Source: Clostridium sp. NkU-1
GTDB lineage: Bacteria; Bacillota_A; Clostridia; Lachnospirales; Lachnospiraceae
NCBI GenBank assembly: GCA_001312405.1
Contig: BBDR01000005.1
Location: 194,586-258,585 of the forward strand
Direction: 5' to 3'
Length of the DNA stretch: 64,000 nucleotides
This document shows, piece after piece, positions 21,081 to 31,488 of this stretch; positions within the stretch are counted from its first letter, which is position 1, and each line of letters starts with the position of its first letter. Below the pieces are notes generated by a model, which saw only the letters and a list, made by a program, of their open reading frames with translations, did no database searches and had not been told where the DNA came from. The position numbers and the translations under genes are program-made.

Positions 21081-21300
21081 ATCCCTTAATACACATGCTT
21101 TCAGCTTGTTCACATATTTTGTATAAATACATATATTATTATTACAGAACGGCTTATGGAAGCAGCGGCAGAAAGAAGCAATAACAACTCTCAGCCGCCG
21201 CCTTACCAATGACAGATAACTCATTTTGGTTATGTCTTCTTTTCTTCTGCTTCATATAAGAAGTCCTGTAAAACTGCCCGATCATAAATATGAAACCTCA

Positions 21301-21338
21301 AAGGGGTGGAGACCAAGGCATCTGGTTTCCACCCTTTT
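21301..21338. terminator. Terminator hairpin
   Basis: AAGGGGTGGAGACCA (21301-21315) pairs with TGGTTTCCACCCTTTT (21323-21338) with a 7-nt loop. On the minus strand it lies directly after the small gene ending at 21345 and is followed by CCTTTTGAG; on the plus strand by T5. Confidence 0.75.
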
Positions 21339-21344
21339 TAAGAA

Positions 21345-21497
21345 TTAATCCGACCTTCTTTTTGTATTGGGACCCATGCCTTCCCGGCGGGAGTTATGAG
21401 TCTGATTCTGGTTTTCGGGCTTGCCTTTTTCTGACGTGCCATGAGACATTTCATTTTTATTTTTCTGGGAAAGCTTTTCCTGGCTGTTCTTCTCCAT
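21345..21497 (-). CDS. Small hydrophilic protein, 50 residues
   Basis: Begins MEKNSQEKLSQKNKNEMSHG and ends NSRREGMGPNTKRRSD. It is almost free of hydrophobic residues, rich in Lys, Asn, Gln and Glu. The C-terminal GMGPNTKR pattern is shared, as far as I recall, with small uncharacterised clostridial proteins that may be spore-associated; that is uncertain. GAGGTG lies 6 nt before the ATG at 21497, which decides the start over the upstream in-frame codons, and a terminator follows the stop. Confidence 0.6.
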   Translation of the reverse strand: MEKNSQEKLSQKNKNEMSHGTSEKGKPENQNQTHNSRREGMGPNTKRRSD

Positions 21498-21608
21498 TTC
21501 CATCACCTCACCAATAGTATGTTCCGGGTACATAAGATTTATGTAAAAACAGCATTTACACGCATAATACGTTCCGCGGCTGTGCATCATAAAAATGAGG
21601 TGATGAAC

Positions 21609-21760
21609 ATGTCATATATAGCTCCCGCAGTCCAGGCCAAATTCGAGACGCTTTCCATCGACTTAAAAAAAATGAAATCCTGGAGCGAAACGTACAAATT
21701 AACACCATTTACGATTTAATCCGTGTTTTGGAGGAAATTGTGAACGAAGAAGGTAAATGA
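21609..21760 (+). CDS. Small conserved Lachnospiraceae protein (frameshifted)
   Basis: Repaired at the A8 run 21665-21672 it gives a protein of about 50 residues: MSYIAPAVQAKFETLSIDLKN, then EILERNVQINTIYDLIRVLEE. Such short helical proteins are common, uncharacterised single genes in Lachnospiraceae. GAGGTGATGAAC precedes the ATG and a strong terminator follows the stop, both arguing for a real gene. Function unknown. Confidence 0.65.
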
Positions 21761-21767
21761 TTTCTTT

Positions 21768-21812
21768 AAAAAAACAGTCACAAGCCGTGATTGGCCTTAT
21801 GGCTGTTTTTTT
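21768..21812. terminator. Shared terminator of convergent genes
   Basis: AAAAAAACAG (21768-21777) pairs with CTGTTTTTTT (21803-21812), with an inner ACAAGCC/GGCCTTAT stem. It ends the small plus-strand gene, and the stop of the minus-strand Cys-rich gene lies within it. Confidence 0.8.
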
Positions 21813-22331
21813 AATGCAAAATCCAAATATCTTTCAATAGAAAAGAGGCCGGACCCATACGGTCCGACCTGGTCAAGCGGATATTCGCAATCCGCTTTGC
21901 TGTTTGATTCAGTTAAAATGCAAAAATAATTATCTCCAACATCCGTAAGAGGATTTGCACTGACGTCCACTGTTTGTGGTTGCACCCTTGGTTTTGGAGC
22001 AGGAGCTGTTGTTCTTACCGCTGGAACAGGTGCTGTTCTTGCTGCTTCCGCAGTTACTGCCGGAACAGGTAGCACCCTTTGTGCCGGTTGAACCGTTGCT
22101 GCAGGTGGAACCATTATTGGTGCAGGTCGTACCGTTGCTGCAGCTATTACCGTTACCGCAGCCAAGCTTGCTTAAAATGCTGTTGATATCCCCAGACTGT
22201 CCAAAGCAGTTTGAAATGGTATAGCAATTGCCTGATGACACCGGGCAGGTTGCTGCCTGAGCGGTCATTGGAACACCTGCTACAGTAAGTACGGTTGCTG
22301 CTGCTAAAACGAATACTGGTAATTTTCTCAT
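21797..22331 (-). CDS. Secreted Cys/Ser/Asn-rich protein (frameshifted)
   Basis: A cleavable signal peptide is clear: MRKLPVFVLAAATVLTVAG followed by PMTAQA, cut before ATCPVSSG. The exported part starts with four Cys in a short space (CPVSSGNCYTISNCFG), then a low-complexity stretch of Cys-Ser-Asn-Gly-Thr with a Cys about every five to eight residues, resembling a disulfide-linked or metal-binding linker. After a shift near 21970 the other frame gives a more ordinary C-terminal part (DVGDNYFCILTESNSKADC and GLFSIERYLDFALK). Repaired, about 178 residues. AGGAGG precedes the ATG. No family recognised; a cell-surface role is likely. Confidence 0.6.
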
Positions 22332-22430
22332 GGTAATATCCTCCTTATTTGTTACATAATTATTACATTTCTGTTACAAAATGTATCATAACATACAGGA
22401 AATGGAATATCACTAGGAGAAAATTGGCAA

Positions 22431-23312
22431 TTATCCTCTATTTTCCAGCTGGTATTCATTAACAGCCAATTTCAAGGCTCCCATGATGCCCTGATTATCA
22501 TTTAAGCTGGGAAGAACGATGTAATGCTCTATATCCTCAAGTTCTTTTGTCCTGATATATCCTGCCAGCTGGCGCCTCACTTCTTCTCTTACCAAAGGCA
22601 TCATGTGTTCCTGATGCATGACTCCTCCTCCAGAATAATTCGCTGGGGAGAAAGAACCATAATATAATCACAAGCGCCTGAGCAATGTAATAAGCCTCTA
22701 ATTCCCACACTTCCTTTTGGTCTGCCAGCTCTGCACCCTTCTTTCCCCACCGGCTTCTATGGCAGGACCGGAGGCAAGGCCTTCCAGGCAGGTCTTGTGG
22801 TAAGGGCATTTTCCTTCATAGTTATCATCCGGATGCTTAGACAGCAGCAAGTGCCCTCCTTCCGGATGGAGCATTCCGTGAAGCAGCGTTCCATTGGTAA
22901 TAATCCCCGCTCCAACGCCGGTGCCGATGGTAATATACATACTGTTTTCAAGGCCCTTTGTAATCCCCCAGGTGGCTTCTCCCAGAGCAGACCCGTTCAC
23001 ATCTGTATCAAATCCAACCGGAACCTTAAGGGCTTCTTTTAAGACTCCTACGATGTTATAGTTGGCCCAGGCAAGCTTTGGCGTGGTGGTAATATAACCA
23101 TAGGTCTTTGAGCTTCTGTTTAAGTCAATAGGGCCGAAACAGCCGATTCCCAGGGCTTCTATTTCCTTATCCTTAAAATACCCGATCAGCTTTGGCATGG
23201 TGATTTCCGGTGTCTCTGTAGGTATGGAAACGCGGTCCAAAATTTCGCCGTTTTCATTGCCTATAGCACAAACCATCTTTGTTCCGCCTGCCTCTAATGC
23301 TCCAAGTCTCAT
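22431..23312 (-). CDS. scrK: Fructokinase, ROK family (frameshifted)
   Basis: Phosphorylates fructose to fructose 6-phosphate. ROK features: ALEAGGTKMVCAIG (ATP site) at the N-terminus, GFDTDVNGSALGEATWG with the catalytic Asp, ITIGTGVGAGII, and the zinc site HPEGGH plus CPYHKTCLEG, the last being typical of the bacterial fructokinase subgroup. Shifts near 22760 and 22620 break the C-terminal third; the end reads KLAVNEYQLENRG. AGGAGG lies before the ATG at 23312, only 16 bp after manA, which turns fructose 6-phosphate and mannose 6-phosphate into each other. Last gene of the sugar operon. Confidence 0.85.
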
Positions 23313-23328
23313 ATTTATTTGCCTCCTT

Positions 23329-24260
23329 TTACTCTGGGTTGGAACAGATGATAGAAATCTTTCCCTCAAATCTGCACTCTCCGCTTTTTGCCGGTACGAT
23401 GAAATGCTGCCCTGCCTCCAGGGGAATCCCGTTTACCGAGCCTTTTCCGCTTATAACGCTTACATTGGTAAAATATTTTCCGGACTCCTTTGTAAAAACG
23501 CCGTCAATATCATATTTATCTACTGAGTAAAACTGGCAGGTCACTAAATGGGTGTGCACTGTACCTGGCACTTTCTCTGTTTCCGGATCAGTCTGTCCTT
23601 CCTTAAATGGCGCCCTTATATTGGCAATGCTCTGCTCCACATGAAGCTGCTTGGTTTTCCATTGGACAAACGGTCATAGTCATATACCCGGTACGTAATA
23701 TCGCTGCTTTGCTGAGTCTCCAGTACCAGAGTACCTCCCTTGATGGCATGAACGCAGCCAGGATCGATCTGGAAAAAGTCTCCTTTTTTTGATTGGAACG
23801 GTCCTGACAAATTCCTTCCACCGGTGATCCCGTATCATGCTTCCATCTCTTCCCGGTCCTTAGCATGATGGCCGATTGCAATTTCAGTTCCAGGCTCACA
23901 GTCCAGAATATACCAGCACTCTGTCTTTCCCAGAGAACCATTTTCGTGAATTTTCGCATAGCTGTCGTCGGGATGGACCTGAATGCTTAAATCCTTCTTT
24001 GCATCAATGATCTTGATCAGAAGAGGGAACTTGTCTCCGGGATAATTCCCGAACAGCCCAGGCTCTTCTTTCCACAGGCTGCTAAGCCGTCTGCCGTCAT
24101 ATATTCCTCCCGCAACTTTACATTCCCCGTTCTCATGGGCGCTGATCGCCCAGCATTCTCCGGTTGTATCGCTTGGTATCTCATAGCCGAATACATCCCG
24201 GAGTCTGGTGCCTCCCCAGATGGCCTCCATAAACACAGGCTCCAGAAACAAAAGTTCCAT
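23329..24260 (-). CDS. manA: Mannose-6-phosphate isomerase, class I (frameshifted)
   Basis: Zinc enzyme of the cupin fold interconverting mannose 6-phosphate and fructose 6-phosphate. Starts MELLFLEPVFMEAIWGGTRL. The zinc ligands are in IQVHPDDSYA and the later GCVHAIKGGTLVLETQQSSD, with YRVYDYDR following. About 310 residues, the short Firmicutes form. Shifts near 23840 and 23640 split it into three. It lies between the unknown protein at 24469 and scrK in the same orientation, so it is part of the sugar operon. Confidence 0.9.
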
Positions 24261-24468
24261 CTGTCTTCCTCCTTATGTAGTGATTTATGACCACTGCCTA
24301 TATTTTACCTGAATAAACGAAAAAGGAAAAGAGGTATTTCTACTTTTTCTCAGAAATGCCAGAATCAGAAATAAAGAATCATGGAGACAGCGATGGGGTT
24401 TCCCAGGAATGAAAAAAAGTGCCGGAATGTCCGTTATCCGGATCATTCTGACACTCTTCTTTTTATTC

Positions 24469-25262
24469 TCACTGGGAGTCTTTTCCGTATACCTCAATCT
24501 GGGTGAGGGCTGGGAATGGGGAAGGATCGTCTGCTTTTATCAGATCACTTATTTTCACCCATGTGATATTTTTTCTTTCCAGGGAAAACAGGTGAGGCTT
24601 CACGCTCTTTTCCATTTCCACTGCCTCTTCCGTTCCGTCGGAAAACGTAAGCTTTGCCTTTACCCACCAGTTATCATGAGGGAAATCTGCACGTGTATAT
24701 AAAACAATTTTATCAAAATCTACAGGACGGCCAAAGTCCAGGGTCATTTCCGCATCATCCTGACGGTTGATTCCCCATGACTCATAGGGCCATGCTCCGT
24801 GGGATTCGTTGGCGAGAACGCCGTCAATGGCATTGCGTGCCGCAAACACCGCTTCCCCTCTGGTTTCCACGTTGCGAAAGCATGAGGGAAACAGCCCGTA
24901 TCACCGTGCTGGTCCATAACATTCTTTGCCAGGTTCCTGTAAATGCCTGCTTCATGGTCAAAAGCTTCCCGTATGGTCAGATAATGACGCTCTCCTGTAA
25001 AGGCTTGCGGGTTATAGGAAATCTTTTTCTCTCCAAATGGTATGGTATAAACTACTTCCGTCTTTGTCAGATATACAAAGGATTCATCCATGCAGTCATC
25101 AACGCGCACTACATAATGAGCGCCTGGCTTGTCTGTTGTGAATACAATGGTATCTCCTTCTTCGTATTCTCCTTCAAACACGAGGATTGCCTGGTCCTCT
25201 CCCAATACGGAGGCCTTTACCCCGCCATTCTGGTTTCTTACAGCTATTGATACATTCGCCAT
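24469..25262 (-). CDS. Predicted carbohydrate-binding-like protein of the sugar operon (frameshifted)
   Basis: About 264 residues after repair of one shift near 24868. I know no assigned function. It begins MANVSIAVRNQNGGVKASVL and has a beta-rich N-terminal half. The C-terminal half (NAIDGVLANESHGAWPYESWGI, then AEMTLDFGRPVDFDKIVLYTRADFP) looks like an F5/8 type C or other galactose-binding beta-sandwich. There is no signal peptide, which is odd for a carbohydrate-binding domain. Its ATG lies 2 bp after the GntR stop, so the two are translationally linked. A role in recognising the operon's sugar is plausible only by context. Confidence 0.6.
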
Positions 25263-25264
25263 GA

Positions 25265-25968
25265 TCAGTCCTCCTGCTCTTCCTGCTCAAAATAGTCTTT
25301 ATATTCTACTTCTATCTGATACTTCATTCTCTGCATGCTGTAACACAGATGTTCTCTGAGGGACCGCTCCAGACCTTCGATGTCTTTTTTTTCTCCAGCA
25401 GTTCAAAAAGCTCTGTGTGCTCCCTGATGATTCTGGTAAAATCCGTTTCAGTCACAAAGTCAAGCATACGGAACCTTGTATAATGTAACTGTTGGGCCTG
25501 TATCATATCCCAAAGCTTCTGTTTGCCGGTAGCCTGATACCAGATCGCATGCATCTGGGCATCCATACGGTAAAACTGCTCCGGTTCAAATCCTTTTTCC
25601 TGAATCAGAGCCTGCTGCTTGCGGATCAAATACCGGACTTCCTCCATCCAGAGAGGCGTCGCCATATTCATAAAATCCCGCATTACCATGGTTTCCACCG
25701 CAACACGCATGTATATCATCTGTTTAATTGTATCCAGGTTCAAAAGCGTTACCTGTGTGCCGGAATATGGCACCGAATTGACAAAGCCCTGTTCCTGAAG
25801 CCTTCTCACCGCTTCCCTGACAGGCGTCCGGGATACGCCAAACCGTTCACAGATTTCATTCTCGCTGATGATCTGCCCGGGCCTTAATTCCAGGTCCAGA
25901 ATCTCCTGCTTTAACGTCTCAAACACCAATTCACCGCGGTTTTTATAGGTTTTGGTCTTTCCTTCCAT
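25265..25968 (-). CDS. GntR-family regulator, FCD type (frameshifted)
   Basis: A transcription factor of about 235 residues. The N-terminal winged helix reads ISENEICERFGVSRTPVREAVRRLQEQGFV, the classic GntR motif. The all-helical FCD ligand domain follows (DTIKQMIYMRVAVETMVMRDF, then YRMDAQMHAIWYQATG), usually binding sugar acids or other organic acids through a metal. A shift in the A/T8 run at 25385-25392 hides the last 35 residues, which end in EQEEQED with the stop 2 bp before the next ATG. It probably controls its own operon, binding the palindrome at 26992 upstream of the SDR gene. Confidence 0.85.
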
Positions 25969-26108
25969 TGAACCCTCTCCGTCTTCTATATTAGACCTGT
26001 TAAAAATATGCCATGACCTCCGCCCTGAAAGCAGACATCATGGTCATATTTTTAGCATCAGGGCCGGCTCATGAAAAAGGGCCGGACCTGAATCTTGAAA
26101 TCTGACTG

Positions 26109-26912
26109 TTACTGCGGCTGTTTGCCAATGTAAGCTAAGATACCGCCGTCCACGTACAGAATATGTCCGTTGACAAAGTTGGAAGCGTCAGAGGAAAGGA
26201 ATACAGCCGGACCTGAGAGATCCTCTGCTTCTCCCCAGCGTCCTGCCGGAGTCTTAGAGATAATAAACTGGTCAAATGGATGTCTGGAACCATCTGCCTG
26301 AGTCTCGCGCAGCGGTGCGGTCTGCGGGGTAGCGATGTAGCCAGGTCCAATGCCGTTGCACTGAATGTTGAATTCACCGTACTCAGATGCAATGTTCTTG
26401 GTCAGCATCTTAAGTCCGCCCTTTGCTGCCGCATATGCGGATACGGTCTCACGGCCAAGCTCAGACATCATGGAGCAGATGTTGATGATCTTTCCGTGGC
26501 CTTTTTTGATCATGGACGGAATAACTGACTTGGCAACAATAAATGGAGCATTCAAATCAACGTCAATTACCTGTCTGAACTGTTCAGCGGTCATATCGCA
26601 CATAGGAATGCGCTTGATAATACCAGCATTGTTTACCAGGATGTCGATCACGCCGACCTCCTTCTCGATCTGAGCTACCATAGCGTTTACAGCATTTTCA
26701 TCGGTAACGTCACATACGTAACCATGGGCTTTAATTCCCTCTTCCTTGTATGCATCAATTCCCTTATCTACTAATTCCTGCTTAATATCATTAAAAACAA
26801 TGGTTGCGCCTGCTGCTGCAAGACCTTTTGCAATGGCAAAGCCAATGCCATAGGAAGCGCCTGTGACTAATGCAATTTTTCCATCAAGGGAAAACTGGTT
26901 TGCTAAATTCAT
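26109..26912 (-). CDS. SDR oxidoreductase, gluconate 5-dehydrogenase / KduD type
   Basis: Intact, 267 residues. Short-chain dehydrogenase using NAD(P): cofactor motif TGASYGIG (18-25), NNAG, and catalytic Ser with YAAAK. The C-terminal part (NGIGPGYIATPQTAPLRE, SSDASNFVNGHILYVDGG) is characteristic of gluconate 5-dehydrogenase and 2-deoxy-D-gluconate 3-dehydrogenase (KduD), which handle intermediates of hexuronate and ketogluconate breakdown. The two cannot be separated by eye. First gene of the operon with a GntR regulator, manA and scrK. A good AGGAGA site precedes the ATG. Confidence 0.85.
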   Translation of the reverse strand: MNLANQFSLDGKIALVTGASYGIGFAIAKGLAAAGATIVFNDIKQELVDKGIDAYKEEGIKAHGYVCDVTDENAVNAMVAQIEKEVGVIDILVNNAGIIKRIPMCDMTAEQFRQVIDVDLNAPFIVAKSVIPSMIKKGHGKIINICSMMSELGRETVSAYAAAKGGLKMLTKNIASEYGEFNIQCNGIGPGYIATPQTAPLRETQADGSRHPFDQFIISKTPAGRWGEAEDLSGPAVFLSSDASNFVNGHILYVDGGILAYIGKQPQ

Positions 26913-26991
26913 GATTAATCTCTCCTTTGCTTATTTTTTGGGGTCAGTTATCTCATTATTTCCGTGTTTTGAAGTGTATCCAAACCATAAA

Positions 26992-27005
26992 ATTTGTATA
27001 CAAAT
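26992..27005. promoter_or_regulatory. Palindromic operator for a GntR-type regulator
   Basis: ATTTGTATACAAAT is a perfect 14-bp palindrome, with the TTGTATACAA core typical of FCD-type GntR operators, 80 bp upstream of the SDR start codon. A second half site (CTTGTATATATG) lies about 20 bp further out. The regulator encoded two genes down is the likely ligand. Confidence 0.65.
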
Positions 27006-27202
27006 CTAACACCTTGTATATATGCTAGCATATCCCTTCTCTTTTTTCAATGTACATATTTAACAAACAATAACACTTTTATTTATCTATAATTTTTCCA
27101 GGAATATTCCCTGTTTAAATATTCACCTGTTTTCTTAGCTGCCGGGGCATTCGCCCAAATAATAAGCAAGCATATTTGCCCGGACCATTGCTCACAGAAA
27201 CC

Positions 27203-27235
27203 AAAAATCCCGGCTTTCTTAAAGAAAACCGGGAT
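27203..27235 (-). terminator. Terminator of nrdD
   Basis: On the minus strand ATCCCGG (27235-27229) pairs with CCGGGAT (27213-27207), an inner TTTCTT/AAGAAA stem extends it, and TTTTTGG follows. Lies about 45 nt after the nrdD stop. Confidence 0.85.
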
Positions 27236-27278
27236 CTTGTCATGGATCCTGCTCACTATGTATATCCGGCTTCTGATT

Positions 27279-29354
27279 TCAGTCTTCCAAAATCATCATT
27301 TTCCGGTTTTTAAATTCCTGGATTTTTCCCTCATTCCAGTCATGTACGGGACGGTAATATCCGGCGATCCGGCTGTATACGTCTGTCTGCTTCCCGCATT
27401 TGGGGCAGATTTCCTCTCTTCCGGTAAGATACCCGCAGGTCTGGCAGATAGAATACACCGGTGTAAAGGTCATATATGGAATATCATAATTTTCCGCCAT
27501 CTTCCTCAAAGAATCCCGGATTCTCTTCCAGTCCTTTGCCTCCGCTTCCATATAAACGGAAAATACGGTGCCTGCCGTATAAAGGGGCTGGACTGCATTC
27601 TGGTTTTCAAGGGCTTCTTTAAGTGTTCCTCCAAAATCAGAGGAAAGCTTGGTGCTGTTGGTATAATAAGGGATATCTCCCGCCTTTCCTCCTGTCTTAA
27701 TCTCCGGAAATTCCTTCTTATCGATCATGGCCAGCCGGTAGGCCGCCGACTCCGCCGGAGTCGCTTCTAAGCAGTACAAATTCCCGTACTCCAGCTGATA
27801 ACCAATCAATTTCTCCCTTAAATGCTTCAGCACATCCGCCGCAAAATCCCTTGTCCTTTGGGATTCCATTCCGGATTTTAGCCAGGAAGCATTAAGGCCC
27901 GCCTCATTCATTCCAATGACACCTATAGAAGAAAAATAGTTTTCCAGGTTTCCCAGATAACAGGCCGTATAAGGATAAAGCCCTTTCTTTAAAAGCCTGC
28001 CTATCACATCCTGTTTAATCTTCAAGGACCTGGCTGCAATATCCGCCGCCTGGTCCAGACGTTTGTAAAAATCTGATTCATCGGAAGATAAAAAAACCGA
28101 TCCTGGAAAGATTTATGGTTACCACGCCAATGGACCCGGTATTTTCCCCATATCCGAAGAATCCTCCTGCCTTATTGCGCAGCTTTGTAAGATCCGGGCA
28201 ACGCCGTGATAGGAAACCCTCACATCTCCCGGTACCTGGCTGCCCCTGATATAGTTGGAAAAATAAGGCGTTCCATAGTGGGAGGCAAGGGTAAACAAAA
28301 GACGGTTATTCTCTGTATCTGACCAGTCAAAATCCTCAGACACACCATATACGGGAATCGGATACTGAAATCCCATGCCGCCTGCATCTCCGGCCAGCAT
28401 AGTCTCTAAAAACCCGCGGTTTATCATATCCATCTCGGTCTGGCAGTCCCCATAGGTAAAGTCCATTCGCTTGCCGCCTACAATGGCCTTTTCCTCTTTC
28501 ATATCCTCAGGAACCGTTAAATCCAGGGAAATATGGGAAAATGGCGCCTGGGTTCCCCAGCGGCTTGGAGTATTCACTCCAAACACAAAAGCCTCCATGC
28601 ATTTTTTTAACCTTGTCATAGGCAAGGCCATCAGCCCTGACAAAAGGCGCCAGGTATGTATCAAAGGATGAGAAGGACTGGGAAGCAGCCCATTCATTCT
28701 GCATGATTCCGAGAAAATTAACCATCTGATTGCACAGGGTAGCCAGATGCTTTGCAGGAGAGGCTGTAATTTTTCCCGTAATTCCTCCCAGCCCGTCAAG
28801 CAGAAGCTTTTTTTTAAAGACCACCCGCAGCTGTATCCTGTCAGCATAGAAAGGTCATGGATATGGATATCGCCCCTGTTATAAGCATCTGCGATCTCCT
28901 TATCGTAAATTTCGGAAAGCCAGTAGTTTTCCGTCACTGCTCCGGAATTGTTAAGGATCAGGCCGCCGACAGAATAGGTCACCGTGGAATTTTCCTTTAC
29001 ACGCCAGTCTTCTACCTTTACGTAATTATCCACCACATCCTTATAGTCAAGAGTGGTGGCTCCCAGACCCCTGATCTTTTCTCTCTGCTTCCGGTACAGG
29101 ATATACGCCTTTGCCACATCCGTATATCCTGTCTCCTCCAGCACCTTTTCCACACTGTCCTGGATATCCTCCACGGGGACCCGGTCTTCCCTGACCTTAT
29201 CGTTAAAATCAGAAGCCACCCGTAAGGCCAGCAATTCCACAATGCTGTCCGTATAATACTTTTCGGTTGCAGTAAATGCCTTTTTCATAGCTTCTTTGAC
29301 CTTTGACAAATCAAAGTCCGCTTCCGCACCATCCCTTTTTATAACCTTTAACAT
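27279..29354 (-). CDS. nrdD: Anaerobic (class III) ribonucleoside-triphosphate reductase (frameshifted)
   Basis: Oxygen-sensitive glycyl-radical enzyme converting NTPs to dNTPs. The N-terminal ATP-cone starts MLKVIKRDGAEADFD; catalytic-core landmarks include NRGDIHIHDL, the metal site CQTCGYLTGREEICPKCG, and the radical segment RIAGYYRPVHDWNEGK, where the Gly before Tyr carries the radical. About 690 residues. Three shifts are seen: T8 near 28806, T7 near 28600, which restores the original frame, and one near 28090-28180. It starts 22 bp after the FtsA-like gene. Its activase NrdG is not in the window. Indicates anaerobic growth. Confidence 0.9.
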
Positions 29355-29376
29355 GTTAGTCCTTCTCCTTCAAATC

Positions 29377-31333
29377 CTATTTGACCTGATAGATCATGAT
29401 ACGGTCCCTGCTATGTAATTCCTGCTGGAAATATCCGTTTTCCCCATTTACTTCCAATACTACCTGTCCAGTCACGTTTTTAAAATCCAATCCGGAATAT
29501 TCCAGCATGTCCATGAGATAATATGGCTGGTGATCCGGCTTTAAGGGAAGGGTCAGGGGGTTGTCATTTAAAAAGAACGTGATCTTTCCCTTGCTTTCAC
29601 CGGTCTCTTTTGCTTCCCCATTCCCTGCCCGGGAATCTGTGCTGTTGGAGCCGCATTAAGAAAGCTTAAATTGGCTTCCTCCTGCCTCTCCACTCCGGCA
29701 TTCTTTTCCGGTTCTTCCTTTGTTTCAGCTGCTGTGCTTTCTATTATAATGCTGTCACCGGATTTCAGAGGCACATCCTCCTTCACCTCTTCGCCGTTTA
29801 CCAGTACTCTGTTCCCTTCTGAAAGCTCTGCCACATCGGAAAGCATAGCAGAAGCGTTCTTTCCACGGCTGGCGGGCACAAATACGATCCAGTCCTCTGT
29901 ATTTACCGGATCAGAAAGCTGTGTTTCTTCTCCATTGAGTTTTAATACAGACGGCTCTGCTTTCTCTCCATAAAAAACCGTTCTCTTTCCATTGACACTT
30001 ACCACCAGGTTCTGGCCGGAATGGCCGATCATATCCTGATAATTGTAGCCGTTCATCATCAGAACATCCATTACGGTAAAACTGCCGCTCCGGAAGACCT
30101 TTGCCGGCCTGTCATTTAAAGTAATGCGGAAGCTGTCATTGACAATGCTAAAGCCTGCGGATATGACGATTCCAAGAGGAGTGGCAAATTCCGGATTCTC
30201 AAGGTCATACTCGTCTGAATAGGCATTGATTTTAAAATTGTTGCCGGCAATGGCGACCCGTTTCGGGTCAATTTTTAAATGCTCTACGATCCCTTCCTTT
30301 AAACCGGAAAGCCTGCTTCCTCCCCCTGCCAGAAAGACTGCGACGGCACCCCGCCGTTTACCTCCAGGATTTTTGCTGATATCTCCTCGCAAAGCCTGGA
30401 AGATGCTTCCTTGATGCACTCAAAGATGGATTCCCGTGTGATGATTTGTTCAAATCCCAGAATATCCGTAAAATGAAGCTCCTCCCTTTCGTCAATCTCT
30501 GATTTGATTTTTTTCTGCGGTATCAAAATCCACCAGATACTCCTTCATAATGGTCTCTGTGATCTCATCTCCGGCAAGAATTGCATGGTATAGCCGGTCA
30601 CGCAGCCATCCCTGCAGACCGCAATATCAGAGGTTCCTGCTCCGATGTCCACCATTGCCAGGTTTAACAGACGGATATTCTGAGGAATCGCTGCATTGAT
30701 CGCTGCAATAGGCTCTAAGGTAAGGCTTGACACCTCCAGATCGATTTTGTGCATGGCCGCATAAAGGCTTTCCACTACCTCTGTGGGAAGAAAGGTCGCA
30801 ATGATGTCAGCTTTTAAGACCCGTCCATGATGGTCGATCAGATTGGATATCATGTAGTTGTCCAGGTAATAGCGGCTTACCGTATATCCGACCAGATAAA
30901 ACTGCCGGTCTGATTCCCTGCCTTCTCTATTCATAAATAATTTTTCTGCTTCACTGATTGCACCTGCCTCTAAGCGGCTGACAGATTCCGCATCGATCTT
31001 CTGAGGCCTGGGAAGCTCCATCTCATAGGTCACGCTTTCGGTCCGCAGCGCTCTTCCGGCAGCAGCTACACTGACCTTATCAAGCCTGCACCCCAGCTTT
31101 TTCTCCAGCCTGTCCTTGACCTGGCCTGCGATCTTTGCCACCTGGTCGATATCCTCGATCTGGCCGTCAATCATCGCCCGTTTCGTGTGCTCGGCTCTCT
31201 CTATGGCAACGATATGAATTCTGTCCCCATCAGGCATGCCCACCATGCCGATGATGCTCCGGGTTCCAATATCCAGAGCAAAAACAGCCTGATCCGGAAG
31301 TGTGTCTGTCAAAATACTATGTCTGTTATCCAT
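29377..31333 (-). CDS. FtsA-like ATPase with C-terminal extension (frameshifted)
   Basis: An actin-fold protein like FtsA/PilM, about 650 residues, so larger than FtsA (~420). Visible ATPase motifs: phosphate-1 DIGTRSIIGMVG, phosphate-2 MVDIGAGTSDIAV, and adenosine FLAGGGSRLSG. After the actin core come two segments resembling a small beta-grasp or FHA-like fold (KPLSGDSIIIESTAAE type, with VLVNGEEVKED), then a Pro/Glu-rich linker and a final domain ending SRDRIMIYQVK. Shifts near 30575, 30515, 30370 and 29590 fragment it. Its exact role is unknown; cell division or envelope assembly is the family expectation. Followed closely by nrdD. Confidence 0.75.
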
Positions 31334-31442
31334 AAATAATGCCCCATTCTCTTGTATATTTGTCTATTATTCTACTAGTATAAACAGCCTCCGTCAATCG
31401 AATAAAGGAAATTTTTGCGGAAAAACCACGTAAACTGCCGCA

Positions 31443-31486
31443 GAAAAACAGGCCGCAGCTTAAGGATTTACGCTGCGGCCTGTTTT
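31443..31486 (-). terminator. Terminator of the cotJ operon
   Basis: A perfect 15-bp stem: AAAACAGGCCGCAGC (31445-31459) with GCTGCGGCCTGTTTT (31472-31486), 12-nt loop, and T5 on the minus-strand side. It begins directly after the cotJC stop codon. Confidence 0.9.
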
Positions 31487-31488
31487 CA

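Larger units (their letters stand above)
20611..21300. other. Gene-poor stretch with a minisatellite and hairpins
   Basis: About 690 bp without a supported gene. It holds a 15-bp tandem repeat (20690-20764), a 9-bp hairpin (21048-21080) and otherwise AT-rich DNA. A short plus-strand frame near 21152 (MEAAAERSNNN, 18 codons) has no ribosome site and is not called. Confidence 0.5.

Noticed and set aside
21152..21208. Short plus-strand frame MEAAAERSNNN
   Set aside because: 18 codons, no ribosome site and no known family.
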